A stretch of 64,000 bases of DNA from Lachnospiraceae bacterium (GTDB taxonomy: Bacteria; Bacillota; Clostridia; Lachnospirales; Lachnospiraceae), in assembly GCA_015056815.1 (NCBI GenBank), contig SVFN01000009.1, positions 3,172 through 67,171 on the forward strand. Direction: 5' to 3'. The position numbers and the translations under genes are program-made. Under the pieces are notes generated by a model. That model saw nothing but the letters and a program-made list of their open reading frames with translations. It made no database searches and was not told the DNA's origin. Shown piece by piece: positions 46,601-54,008 of the stretch (the first letter of the stretch is position 1; each line of letters starts with the position of its first letter).

Positions 46601-47147
46601 GACAGATACCATACTTTATGCAAAATGGAAGGACGATCCGTCTTATTGGAAAACAGTGGTTTTCGAATATGAGGATCAGGACGCAGAGATTATGATCTTA
46701 CCTGCCGGAACAGTACTTTCTTCCAAAGATTATCCAATACTGCCACAAAGAGAAGGTTTTACCGGAAAATGGAATATTTCCGATTCTTTGACCGTTATAA
46801 GTGATATGACGATCCTGGCATTGTATGTTCCAAATAACCAGAGGCAAAAGGAGCCTCAGATAATAACTCTCAAACGACCAGCCTTGAAAAAATTTAAAAA
46901 AGCGGAAAGAGCGTTTGAGGCTAAATGGAAAAAAGTAACAGATATTGACGGATATGAACTGCAATATTCATTGAAAAAGAGTTTCAAATCCGCAAGGACA
47001 AAAAGAATATCCTCAAAAAAAACAGCGTATTGGGTGAAAAAGCTGAAAAAAGGGAAAAAATATTATGTGCGTATACGAGCCTATAAAACTGTGAATGGCA
47101 AAAAAATCAGATCTGAATGGAGCAAGATCAGAACTGTAAAGATATGA
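43698..47147 (+). CDS. Large secreted multidomain protein with cysteine-peptidase-like core
   Basis: A 1149-residue secreted protein with a signal-peptide-like N-terminus (to about residue 32). Residues about 65-350 resemble the DUF6273 region (YIYFGSYPQ, RIRWKVLKIEGSKALV, CSLRKWLN). Two InlB B-repeat-like modules lie at about 357-428 and 912-982, each ending in LYAKW. Between them is a papain-like core: Cys486 in WIGACTGITASLSL, His603 in IALHSVAAYK and Asp624/Asn626 in HLIDPNSK. The C-terminus (about 1065-1149) is a fibronectin-III-like module with KKYYVRIRAYK. There is no sortase motif or anchor. AGGGGG precedes the ATG. Proteolysis is inferred from the triad only. The gene is A/T-rich compared with the core. 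Confidence 0.85.
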   Translation: MYRKRSICFEVITIFMFLAFWGGVNLSHVNGQDVQNNTLTISEELNDPVHYCDTKKQKEKDYSDWSYIYFGSYPQEEVEDISTIKKIDRLLPGAGGDVWVNGEYYRKIGKNDTNYAGKISEYHYFKWQRIRWKVLKIEGSKALVSADVGLDCQDYNEEDDYYEIETDKQIKNPACKDMTWEKCSLRKWLNSDAGFKELDKDNGKSFTAGQGFYTTAFNEKERKSIIPVSLANENNPSTGAQGGNDTIDNVFLLSWSDIRNQSFGFCPDPDCNSSTRQIKASDYCKAMGSIYTPYCYWYLRTIGHEYTFAASIMNTGRATEWGNRIGYDYIAIVPALWLDLNQNTWSVSNREAVKQCRVKFDTNGGLGNIEDQIVLAGKNALAPISPSREGYSFEGWYPNTSCTGKKWEFRINTINQDLTLYAKWTKKTISISSKDLYSFGNSKANYCTENDKYYINDQHYMLLKKDLTKAEINGINVLRNSWIGACTGITASLSLFKRGRMTPDFFASLSGYRANDVWELKSLQEDPKSPVISMINYYHLLQRTNYINELENADKNMSQKEVIQRIVKMTEEAEKNQSFVHISLQRFVWRTDFGIKHKEIALHSVAAYKVTRNQKGEYIIHLIDPNSKASELIIASDFSDAYFKSDKGKYSGLDVSSGTLMLHRVYSLNEFDRFNLQERLENYGAYNTASYPSNQKTEQSEEKTYRIWTHIPAFSIWDGDQNETKVIGSGVNGKINVELKSVTGEEDLLYEYEISNIKDCLHISADPDSQAESPECIMVSYEGDFLGSIKSERPVQFSVKEDGTISVEALGENSGITVGMPIDNNEEPYDRLEISLNAKEVTLEQADSAILMKASETQGAMKIKAYSDFSETSASCEATDKQVKISLDQEKLSIEQNDMPQITKSIGYKVLFVTGGGEEISPLENIEKGSLMEQPKNPVYPGHIFDGWYKDVQFTDDSKWIFGTDKVQTDTILYAKWKDDPSYWKTVVFEYEDQDAEIMILPAGTVLSSKDYPILPQREGFTGKWNISDSLTVISDMTILALYVPNNQRQKEPQIITLKRPALKKFKKAERAFEAKWKKVTDIDGYELQYSLKKSFKSARTKRISSKKTAYWVKKLKKGKKYYVRIRAYKTVNGKKIRSEWSKIRTVKI

Positions 47148-47190
47148 TCATCCTATATACCGGATACTTTTCGTCTGAGGACACAGAATC

Positions 47191-47250
47191 CACGGAGAAG
47201 AAAAAGATAAAGCAGAAGTATTGGGAGAACCGGTATCCGTATAGTGAATG
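47191..47250 (+). repeat. Right copy of the ~60-bp direct repeat
   Basis: The counterpart of 42651-42711, starting 43 bases after the secreted-protein stop. It is followed by the hairpin AGTAG-AACAT-CTACT (47288-47302), matching the position of the left-copy hairpin with a different stem sequence. No gene lies in 47148-47457. Confidence 0.85.
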
Positions 47251-47347
47251 GTATCGTAAAATAGGATCATCGCTTATCATCCCGCCGAGTAGAACATCTA
47301 CTGGAGAAAACTGTTGCAAATATTAACAAAAATTAAGAATCAACAGA

Positions 47348-47377
47348 TTGAAATATACCATTCAAATAAGTTATACT
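47348..47377 (+). promoter_or_regulatory. Promoter of the alcohol dehydrogenase gene
   Basis: TTGAAA, 18 bases, TATACT. The roughly 75-base leader contains a hairpin (47402-47407 with 47420-47425) before the ribosome binding site. Confidence 0.55.
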
Positions 47378-47457
47378 GGTTACGATGTGTGTCATCACAA
47401 CGGATGCTGCCGATCGGAGGCATCCAAAAACTATAATATGATTTGGAGGGTTTGACT

Positions 47458-48639
47458 ATGGCAAGATTTACCTTACCGAGAGACGTATATCACGGGAAAG
47501 GAAGCCTTGAGGAATTAAAAAACCTCAAGGGAAAAAAGGCGATTTTAGTAGTGGGCGGAGGTTCCATGAAGCGCCAGGGATTTTTGGACAAGGCGGTTTC
47601 TTTCTTAAAAGAAGCCGGTATGGAAGTAGAGCTTTTTGAAGGAGTGGAGCCGGATCCGTCTGTGGAAACAGTTATGAAAGGCGCACAGGCAATGAGAGAC
47701 TTCGAACCTGATTGGATCGTGGCTATGGGCGGCGGCTCACCGATCGATGCTGCGAAGGCAATGTGGGCTTTTTATGAGTATCCCGATACAAGCTTTGAGG
47801 ATCTGATCGTTCCGTTCAATTTCCCGGAGCTGAGACAGAAGGCAAAATTCTGTGCGATCCCCACGACATCCGGCACGGCTACGGAAGTAACGGCTTTTTC
47901 GGTTATCACAAATTATCAGACCGGCGTGAAATATCCGTTGGCAGACTTTAATATCACACCGGATGTGGCGATCGTGGATCCGGATCTGGTTGCAGGTCTT
48001 CCGGTAAAACAGGTGGCATATACGGGAATGGATGCTCTGACACATGCGATCGAGGCCTATGTTTCCACATTAAACGGACCGTTTACGGATCCCCTTGCAT
48101 TACAGGCGATCGAGATGGTGCTTGATTATCTTCCGGCATCATATCAGTGTGATATGGAAGCGAGAGAACAGATGCATTATGCACAGTGTCTGGCCGGCAT
48201 GGCATTCTCAAATGCGCTTTTGGGTATCGTTCATTCCATGGCGCATAAGACAGGTGCCGCTTTCTCTACAGGGCATATCCCGCATGGATGCGCCAATGCG
48301 ATCTATCTTCCTTATGTGATCAAATATAATGCAAAGGATCCGGTCGCAGCCAAGAGATATGCAGAGATTGCCAGAAGAATGGGGTTTAGCGGGACTTCCG
48401 AGAAAGCACTTATTAACAGTCTGATTGAGAAGATCGATGCGTTTAATGTGAAACTGAACATCCCGAAAACATTAAAAGAATTTGGTGTGGATGAGAAAGA
48501 GTTTACAGAGAAAAAAGCGGGAATTGCCGAGAGAGCGGTTTCCGATGCCTGTACAGGATCCAATCCGAGACAGATCGACCCGGTGACGATGGAGAAGCTG
48601 TTTGAGTGTACTTATTATGGGACAGAAGTGGATTTTTAA
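47458..48639 (+). CDS. Iron-containing alcohol dehydrogenase
   Basis: A group III (Fe-dependent) NAD(P)H alcohol dehydrogenase of 393 residues, interconverting an alcohol and an aldehyde or ketone in fermentation. The nucleotide-binding loop is GGGSPIDAAKAMW. Metal ligands lie in DALTHAIEAYVS, HSMAHKTGAAF and HIPHGCANAI. The typical CAIPTTSGTATEVT segment is present. Substrate cannot be fixed; butanol and propanediol dehydrogenases share these motifs. GGAGGG precedes ATG 47458; the TTG at 47443 is rejected. Confidence 0.95.
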   Translation: MARFTLPRDVYHGKGSLEELKNLKGKKAILVVGGGSMKRQGFLDKAVSFLKEAGMEVELFEGVEPDPSVETVMKGAQAMRDFEPDWIVAMGGGSPIDAAKAMWAFYEYPDTSFEDLIVPFNFPELRQKAKFCAIPTTSGTATEVTAFSVITNYQTGVKYPLADFNITPDVAIVDPDLVAGLPVKQVAYTGMDALTHAIEAYVSTLNGPFTDPLALQAIEMVLDYLPASYQCDMEAREQMHYAQCLAGMAFSNALLGIVHSMAHKTGAAFSTGHIPHGCANAIYLPYVIKYNAKDPVAAKRYAEIARRMGFSGTSEKALINSLIEKIDAFNVKLNIPKTLKEFGVDEKEFTEKKAGIAERAVSDACTGSNPRQIDPVTMEKLFECTYYGTEVDF

Positions 48640-48699
48640 GCAGTACGAAAGCTGGCACATGTATAAAAGAAGACAGAAAAACGCAAGGTAAAAGAGCGT

Positions 48700-48735
48700 A
48701 TGCTCCCTGAATGGAAAATTCAGGGAGCATTTTTT
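48700..48735 (+). terminator. Terminator after the alcohol dehydrogenase
   Basis: A perfect 13-bp stem (48700-48712 with 48718-48730), 5-base loop and six T. Confidence 0.95.
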
Positions 48736-48828
48736 GTGAGAACTTCCATAAAATGCACAAAACAGAAAGAAAGTAAGACATTTTGAGGAGAATAGAGACA
48801 AAGAAGACTGTAAATTTACGAATATATC

Positions 48829-48866
48829 TTGCAATTTTGCCTTTTTCACGCTATGATAACTATCAT
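48829..48866 (+). promoter_or_regulatory. Promoter of the HD-GYP gene overlapped by a palindrome
   Basis: TTGCAA, 17 bases, TATGAT (48852-48857). The palindrome ATGATA-AC-TATCAT (48853-48866) covers the -10 and the start region, a typical repressor site position. The cognate regulator is not evident. Confidence 0.65.
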
Positions 48867-48936
48867 GAATGGTACTGAAGTAACAGATGTTTACGGTAAA
48901 TGAACGATATGATCGAATGTAAGGGAGAATCAGAAA

Positions 48937-50262
48937 ATGACACAAAAAGTCATATACGATGTAGCGGGGCTGTTTCTGTTAGCTTTCTTTGTTTTTTTTA
49001 TTATCCAGTTTTATCGTTCGATAAAATTATGCTTCTGGGGGGAAGGAAAGAGTAAGGCGGGGCTGTTTTTCCTGTCTTTGTTCCTCAATCCGCTGGCGCT
49101 CATGGTTGAGACGTTTCTGCTTGCGTCAAATATATTATATAAGTTGTATCGCCTGACCGAAAGTACAGTTATGCAGAGTGAACTGGCTTTTGCGGTTGGT
49201 TCTGCTGTGATCTATCTGGTCATGATACTTTTGGCTTCGTGGCTGGTCGGAAAATATCTTGGCCTTTTGTCAAATGAGCCAATGAGATTTTTGTATTTTT
49301 TGTTTGCATCGATCGCGGTCATTTCGGTCAGAGACATAGGGGACGATACCCTTTTTGCCACTCCGTATTTAGGGTGGATCGTGGATATCGTAGGAAATAT
49401 CATAATGTTTGTGGCAGTCTGGCTGCTTTATCGACTGGATATCAGATCCCTTCCGAAGCTGTCACAGGTTACGGTCAGGATCAACTGGAAGATTTTTTTG
49501 TATCCACCTGCAATCTTTTCGCTGTTGTATGCCATATTTACGATCGAGGAGACGCAGACTTCCGATCAGCTCGACGATATGCTGGTGTTCGTGATCTATA
49601 TCTTTTCAACGCTCCTTGTTTACCTGTTTATATGGGTGTATCACGTTATCGCAGAAAATATCAGTGCATTAAACGAAAATAAGATCCTATCGATCGAAGT
49701 CATGAAGGCGCTGGCGCAGACGATCGATGCAAAGGATGAATATACGAGAGGACATTCTGCACGGGTGGCAGACTATTCAAGGATGCTGGCAGAAAAGATA
49801 GGACTTCCTTTGGAAGATTGCGAAAATGTATATTATATGGGACTTTTGCATGATATCGGAAAGATCGGTGTCCCGAATGAGATCATAAATAGTACGTCAA
49901 AGTTGACGGCGGAAGAATATGAGGTGGTAAAAACACATCCGGCTGTAGGCTATGATATTCTGGCGCAGATCAAGAGCCGTCCGGATCTGTCGATCGGTGC
50001 CAGATGGCATCATGAAAGGTATGACGGAAAAGGCTATCCGGATAAAAAGGCAGGCAAGAATATTCCTCTTTTAGCCAGGATCATTGCTGTAGCTGACAGC
50101 TATGATGCCATGACGAGCAACCGCAGCTACCGTGATCTGTTGCCGCAGAAGGTTGTACGATCGGAAATCGAAAAGAATGCCGGCACACAGTTTGATCCGG
50201 ATATAGCAGCCTGCATGATTTCGATCATTGATGAGGATAAGGAATATCAATTACATGAGTAA
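48937..50262 (+). CDS. Membrane HD-GYP domain phosphodiesterase
   Basis: A 441-residue protein with about seven membrane helices (1-245) and a cytoplasmic HD-GYP domain (about 255-435). Metal and catalytic motifs are complete: HSARVADYS, LLHDIGKIGVP, THPAVGYDIL, HHERYDGKGYP and VADSYDAMTSNRSY. HD-GYP proteins hydrolyse cyclic di-GMP or related dinucleotides, which would oppose the GGDEF protein at 38 kb. The membrane sensor part is not one I recognise. AGGGAG precedes the ATG. Confidence 0.93.
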   Translation: MTQKVIYDVAGLFLLAFFVFFIIQFYRSIKLCFWGEGKSKAGLFFLSLFLNPLALMVETFLLASNILYKLYRLTESTVMQSELAFAVGSAVIYLVMILLASWLVGKYLGLLSNEPMRFLYFLFASIAVISVRDIGDDTLFATPYLGWIVDIVGNIIMFVAVWLLYRLDIRSLPKLSQVTVRINWKIFLYPPAIFSLLYAIFTIEETQTSDQLDDMLVFVIYIFSTLLVYLFIWVYHVIAENISALNENKILSIEVMKALAQTIDAKDEYTRGHSARVADYSRMLAEKIGLPLEDCENVYYMGLLHDIGKIGVPNEIINSTSKLTAEEYEVVKTHPAVGYDILAQIKSRPDLSIGARWHHERYDGKGYPDKKAGKNIPLLARIIAVADSYDAMTSNRSYRDLLPQKVVRSEIEKNAGTQFDPDIAACMISIIDEDKEYQLHE

Positions 50263-50319
50263 GGAGTTAAGAAGAAAGCCGGTAGGGTGTAAAGAAAATA
50301 AGAATATTGTGAAGATTAT

Positions 50320-50351
50320 GAAAAGGAGCTCTCAGGCGGGCTCCTTTTCAA
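50320..50351. terminator. Shared terminator between HD-GYP and MATE genes
   Basis: A 9-bp stem (50321-50329 with 50340-50348). On the minus strand one arm lies in the last MATE codons. T-rich flanks on the plus strand follow the stem. Confidence 0.65.
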
Positions 50352-51720
50352 ATGTCTTTAAGAGGGAATGCCGGACAAAAAGCAGGCAGATGCAATGAAC
50401 GAGCAGAGTAATGGTCCAGGTGATCGGATAAGAAATATACAGCATTTGCGGGGAAGGATATCTGCGAAAAACCGTTGCGATCCAGACAAGGCGAAGTCCG
50501 CAGGCACCGATCAAGGATACGATCACCGGCAGGATGGCACAGTTAAGACCGCGCAGGATTCCCACAAGGACGTCCATGATCCCGCACAGGGCATAGGGAG
50601 CACAGATGTAGGCAAGGCGCACGAGACCGGCAGCGATAACGGCTTCATCATTGGAGTATAAATGCAGTAAAGGAGTCCCGAAAAAGACCGCCAGATTGCC
50701 AAGGAGCAGTCCGGTGATGGTCACCATGAGCAGGGAGAGTCCTGCTACACGATCCACACGCTTGAGCTTTCCGGCACCGTAGTTCTGACCGGTAAAGGTA
50801 AGGGCGGTCTGATGGAATGCATTCATGGACATATATACGAAGCCTTCAATATTGGCGGCAGCGGCGCTTCCTGCCATCACGATGGAGGCAAAGGAGTTGA
50901 TCGCTGACTGGATCACCACATTCGAAAGTGAAAAAATCGTACCCTGTACACCTGCAGGAATACCGATCTTTATAATGGACAGGAGTTTATCCGGATAAAT
51001 ATGAAGCGCGTGAAGTTTAAGCCGTAAATTCCCTTTCTCAAGCATCAGACAGCGAATTACCAGGATAGCGGATACAAACTGACTGATTACGGTGGCAAGG
51101 CCGACGCCGGCAACTCCCATGTGAAAAACGATTACAAACAGCAGGTTAAACAGGACATTGATCACACCGGCGAAGGTCAGATACAAAAGAGGGCGTCTGG
51201 TATCCCCGACAGCGCGCAGGATCGCACTGCCAAAATTGTAGACAAGCACGGCGATCATCCCGCCAAAATAAATCCGAAGATAGATGGAAGCCAGACCGAT
51301 CACATCATCGGGAGAGCCCATCCATTTTAAAAAGGTTTCTGCAAATGTAATGCCAAAAACAGTCAGAAAAACACCTGCCAGGATCGATACCAGGATCGAA
51401 GTGTGAACCGTTTCGTTGATATCGTTTTCTTTCTCGGCACCATAATAGTGTGCGATGGTCACATTCACACCGACGCTGATCCCGACGAAAAGATTCGTCA
51501 TGAGATTGATCAGGGCTGAGGTTGAACCGACTGCTGCCAGGGATTCGCTTCCGGCAAATTTTCCGACTACGATGACATCGGCGGCATTGAACAAAAGCTG
51601 CAGGATGCTTGAGAGCATCAGAGGGATCGCAAATAAAAGCAGTTTCCCGGCGAGGGGACCATTGCACATATCGATTTCATATTTCCCGGAGGTTTTTGTT
51701 TTTTTCTTTTCAAGCGACAT
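50332..51720 (-). CDS. MATE family efflux transporter
   Basis: A polytopic membrane exporter of 462 residues, twelve helices in two homologous halves. Family features include KLLLFAIPLMLSSILQLLFN near the N-terminus, the DVIVVGKFAG segment, and NYGAGKLKRVDR after helix 8. Members extrude cationic drugs or metabolites using Na+ or H+. I chose the ATG at 51720, with AAGGAG upstream on the minus strand, over 51747. The substrate is unknown. Confidence 0.95.
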   Translation of the reverse strand: MSLEKKKTKTSGKYEIDMCNGPLAGKLLLFAIPLMLSSILQLLFNAADVIVVGKFAGSESLAAVGSTSALINLMTNLFVGISVGVNVTIAHYYGAEKENDINETVHTSILVSILAGVFLTVFGITFAETFLKWMGSPDDVIGLASIYLRIYFGGMIAVLVYNFGSAILRAVGDTRRPLLYLTFAGVINVLFNLLFVIVFHMGVAGVGLATVISQFVSAILVIRCLMLEKGNLRLKLHALHIYPDKLLSIIKIGIPAGVQGTIFSLSNVVIQSAINSFASIVMAGSAAAANIEGFVYMSMNAFHQTALTFTGQNYGAGKLKRVDRVAGLSLLMVTITGLLLGNLAVFFGTPLLHLYSNDEAVIAAGLVRLAYICAPYALCGIMDVLVGILRGLNCAILPVIVSLIGACGLRLVWIATVFRRYPSPQMLYISYPITWTITLLVHCICLLFVRHSLLKTFEKEPA

Positions 51721-51778
51721 AACGAACTCCTTATTGATCAAATACAAGAAAGAACGATTCCTGTTAAGGGATATCGTT

Positions 51779-51820
51779 GTGGAATAGTTCCACGTTACAC
51801 CAATTTTTTACGTATGTCAA
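51779..51820 (-). promoter_or_regulatory. Promoter of the MATE gene with adjacent palindrome
   Basis: On the minus strand TTGACA (51815-51820), 17 bases, TAACGT (51792-51797). The palindrome GTGGAA-CTA-TTCCAC spans 51779-51793, from the -10 to about the transcript start. It is probably an operator for a repressor encoded elsewhere. Confidence 0.6.
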
Positions 51821-51865
51821 ATGACTCTGGAGAAAGCGATGGCAATGACAAACTGCCGGGCAAAG

Positions 51866-51889
51866 CAACAAACGGGGCAACAAACGGGG
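51866..51889 (+). repeat. Perfect 12-bp tandem duplication
   Basis: CAACAAACGGGG occurs twice in tandem between the divergent MATE and export promoters. It may be a slippage product or paired binding sites. Confidence 0.8.
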
Positions 51890-51900
51890 AAGAATTATTA

Positions 51901-51929
51901 TTGTTAAAAAAAGCAATGAAGTGTATAAT
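51901..51929 (+). promoter_or_regulatory. Promoter of the polysaccharide export operon
   Basis: TTGTTA, 17 bases, TATAAT. The leader to ATG 52000 is about 65 bases. Confidence 0.7.
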
Positions 51930-51999
51930 AGGCAAGATAGGGTGTCAGCTCTTGACGATACCATATACGTTATAAAACCATAGAAAAAGGAAGATGCAG

Positions 52000-52770
52000 A
52001 TGCTTAAAGAATTATGGCAATATCGGGAAATGGTGCGCAGTCTGGTAAAAAGAGACCTAAAAAGCCGCTATAAAGGCTCTGTATTGGGCTTTTTGTGGAT
52101 GTTTCTGAATCCGCTGCTGCAGTTGTGCATTTATACCATTGTATTTGACAATATCATTAAAATGGACATTGACAGATTTTATCTGTTCCTGTTTGTGGCA
52201 TTAGTTCCCTGGATCTTTTTCAGTACCTGCTTAAGTTATGGAACAACAGCGGTGCTGGGACAGCAGGATCTGGTGAAAAAGATTTATTTTCCGCGGGAAG
52301 TGCTGCCGATCGCTTTTACGATCAGCCAGTTTATCAACATGCTCTTGAGCTTTATCGTGATCTTTATCGTGATGCTTTTGAGCAGGATAGCGATCGATCC
52401 GGTGGCACTTTTGTTTCTGCCTCTTGTGGCCGCGGTTGAATTTGTATTTTCATTGGGGATCGTATTTATAACATCTGCAATAACCGTATATTTCAGAGAC
52501 CTGGAACATATTTTATCGATCATCGCCATGGCGTGGATGTATCTGACCCCGATCATTTATCCGATCGAATTTGTTCCAAAGGATTATCTGGGACTGTTTT
52601 ATCTGAATCCGATGACTTCCATTACGATAGCATACAGGGATATTCTGTATTATGGAAGGGTGCCGAAAGTAGATACACTGGCCAATGCATGGATACTGGC
52701 GCTGGTTGTTTATACCATCGGCAGACTGTTATTTTTACGTTTGAAGCGCGGATTTGCAAAGGAGTTATAA
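52000..52770 (+). CDS. Polysaccharide ABC transporter permease (Wzm/TagG/RfbA type)
   Basis: A 256-residue ABC-2 permease with six membrane helices. The N-terminal amphipathic part LVKRDLKSRYKGSVLGFLW is typical of Wzm/TagG proteins, as is YLTPIIYPIEFVP before the last helices. It would export a lipid-linked polysaccharide with the ATPase encoded next. I chose ATG 52000 (MLKELW) with AAAGGA eight bases upstream; ATG 51994 is too close. The stop overlaps the ATPase start by one base. Confidence 0.94.
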   Translation: MLKELWQYREMVRSLVKRDLKSRYKGSVLGFLWMFLNPLLQLCIYTIVFDNIIKMDIDRFYLFLFVALVPWIFFSTCLSYGTTAVLGQQDLVKKIYFPREVLPIAFTISQFINMLLSFIVIFIVMLLSRIAIDPVALLFLPLVAAVEFVFSLGIVFITSAITVYFRDLEHILSIIAMAWMYLTPIIYPIEFVPKDYLGLFYLNPMTSITIAYRDILYYGRVPKVDTLANAWILALVVYTIGRLLFLRLKRGFAKEL

Positions 52771-54005
52771 TGAAACCCGAGAATGTGATCGAAGTAAAAA
52801 ATGTCTCGATAAACTACAAAGTTTACAGGGATAAAAGCAATCAGTTAAAGGAGAAGATCATACACTTAAGCAGAAACCGTTATGAGATCCATCAGGTATT
52901 AAAAGGCATCAGCTTTGAGGTAAAAAAAGGAGAATCCATCGGACTGATCGGTCAAAACGGCTGCGGGAAGAGTACGACATTGAAATTACTGACCAGGATT
53001 CTTTATCCGGATTCCGGCTCAATCGAGCTCAAAGGCAGGGTATCAAGCCTTCTGGAGCTGGGAGCGGGATTTCACCCGGATCTGACCGGCAGGGAGAATA
53101 TCATTATGAATGCGTCTGTCTTCGGCCTGTCCGCAAAAGAGATCGATAAGAGAATGGATGATATCATTGCGTTTTCAGAGCTGGGAGAAGCCGTTGATGA
53201 TCCGGTGAGAACCTATTCCTCCGGTATGTATATGAGACTGGCTTTTTCGGTCGCGATCAACGTGGATGCGGATATCCTGCTGATCGATGAGATCCTGGCC
53301 GTGGGGGATGTGAACTTCCAGGCAAAGTGTTTTCACAAGCTGATGGAGATCAAAGGAAAAGGAACCACCATTGTACTGGTGTCTCATGCCATGTCGCAGA
53401 TCGAACGGATCTGTGACAGATGTATCTGGCTGCAGGATGGGATGATCAGGGAGGAAGGAAGTCCGTTTGATCTCAACAGAGACTATATGAATTACATGTG
53501 TTCCAACCGGAATCAGGGACAGAAGACTTTAAACGCTTCTGTCCCAAAAGAACAAGAACGCGAAGAAGAGTGCGAAAAAGAAGAGAGTGAAAAAGAAGAA
53601 AAGATCCGGATCAGGAAAGTCTTTGTGACAGACCGGCTGGGAGAGGTAAAAAGTGTTTTCTTTGTGGGAGAGAGGCTGCAGCTTAAACTGGAGATAGAAG
53701 CGCTGGAACAGATTGACGATTATGTGATAGAGCTAAATCTTGTAAGGGCGGATGGTCTGTTCTGCTACGGGCTTTCCACGCGGACGGATGCGATCGGATG
53801 TGAAAGCTGGAAGGGCTTAAAAAAGATAGACGTGAGTTTTGCTGCGATGAATCTGTTAAAGGGCAAATATCATTTTGACCTGCATGTGGCCAGAGGGGAC
53901 GGCAGCACTTTCTGCTTTCAGGGAAATGTTGCGGATTTTGAGATGGAAACCTATCAGGAGGAAAGAGGTCTTCTGTATTTGGACCATGAATGGATAAGGG
54001 AATAA
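52770..54005 (+). CDS. Polysaccharide ABC transporter ATPase with C-terminal glycan-binding-like domain (Wzt type)
   Basis: A 411-residue ATPase: Walker A GQNGCGKSTTLK, signature YSSGMYMRLAFS and Walker B ILLIDEILAVGD. A Glu/Lys-rich linker (about 250-280) leads to a C-terminal beta-rich domain of about 125 residues (VFFVGERLQLKLEIEA, GKYHFDLHVARGDG) like the Wzt C-terminal domain. In E. coli O8/O9a that domain binds the capped end of the O-antigen and gates export. TagH-type teichoic acid ATPases differ at the C-terminus. The start overlaps the permease stop. Confidence 0.93.
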   Translation: MKPENVIEVKNVSINYKVYRDKSNQLKEKIIHLSRNRYEIHQVLKGISFEVKKGESIGLIGQNGCGKSTTLKLLTRILYPDSGSIELKGRVSSLLELGAGFHPDLTGRENIIMNASVFGLSAKEIDKRMDDIIAFSELGEAVDDPVRTYSSGMYMRLAFSVAINVDADILLIDEILAVGDVNFQAKCFHKLMEIKGKGTTIVLVSHAMSQIERICDRCIWLQDGMIREEGSPFDLNRDYMNYMCSNRNQGQKTLNASVPKEQEREEECEKEESEKEEKIRIRKVFVTDRLGEVKSVFFVGERLQLKLEIEALEQIDDYVIELNLVRADGLFCYGLSTRTDAIGCESWKGLKKIDVSFAAMNLLKGKYHFDLHVARGDGSTFCFQGNVADFEMETYQEERGLLYLDHEWIRE

Positions 54006-54008
54006 AGA

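Noticed and set aside
47117-47326. A 69-codon frame after the large secreted protein
   Set aside because: It starts inside the secreted gene, has no ribosome binding site, and overlaps the direct repeat.
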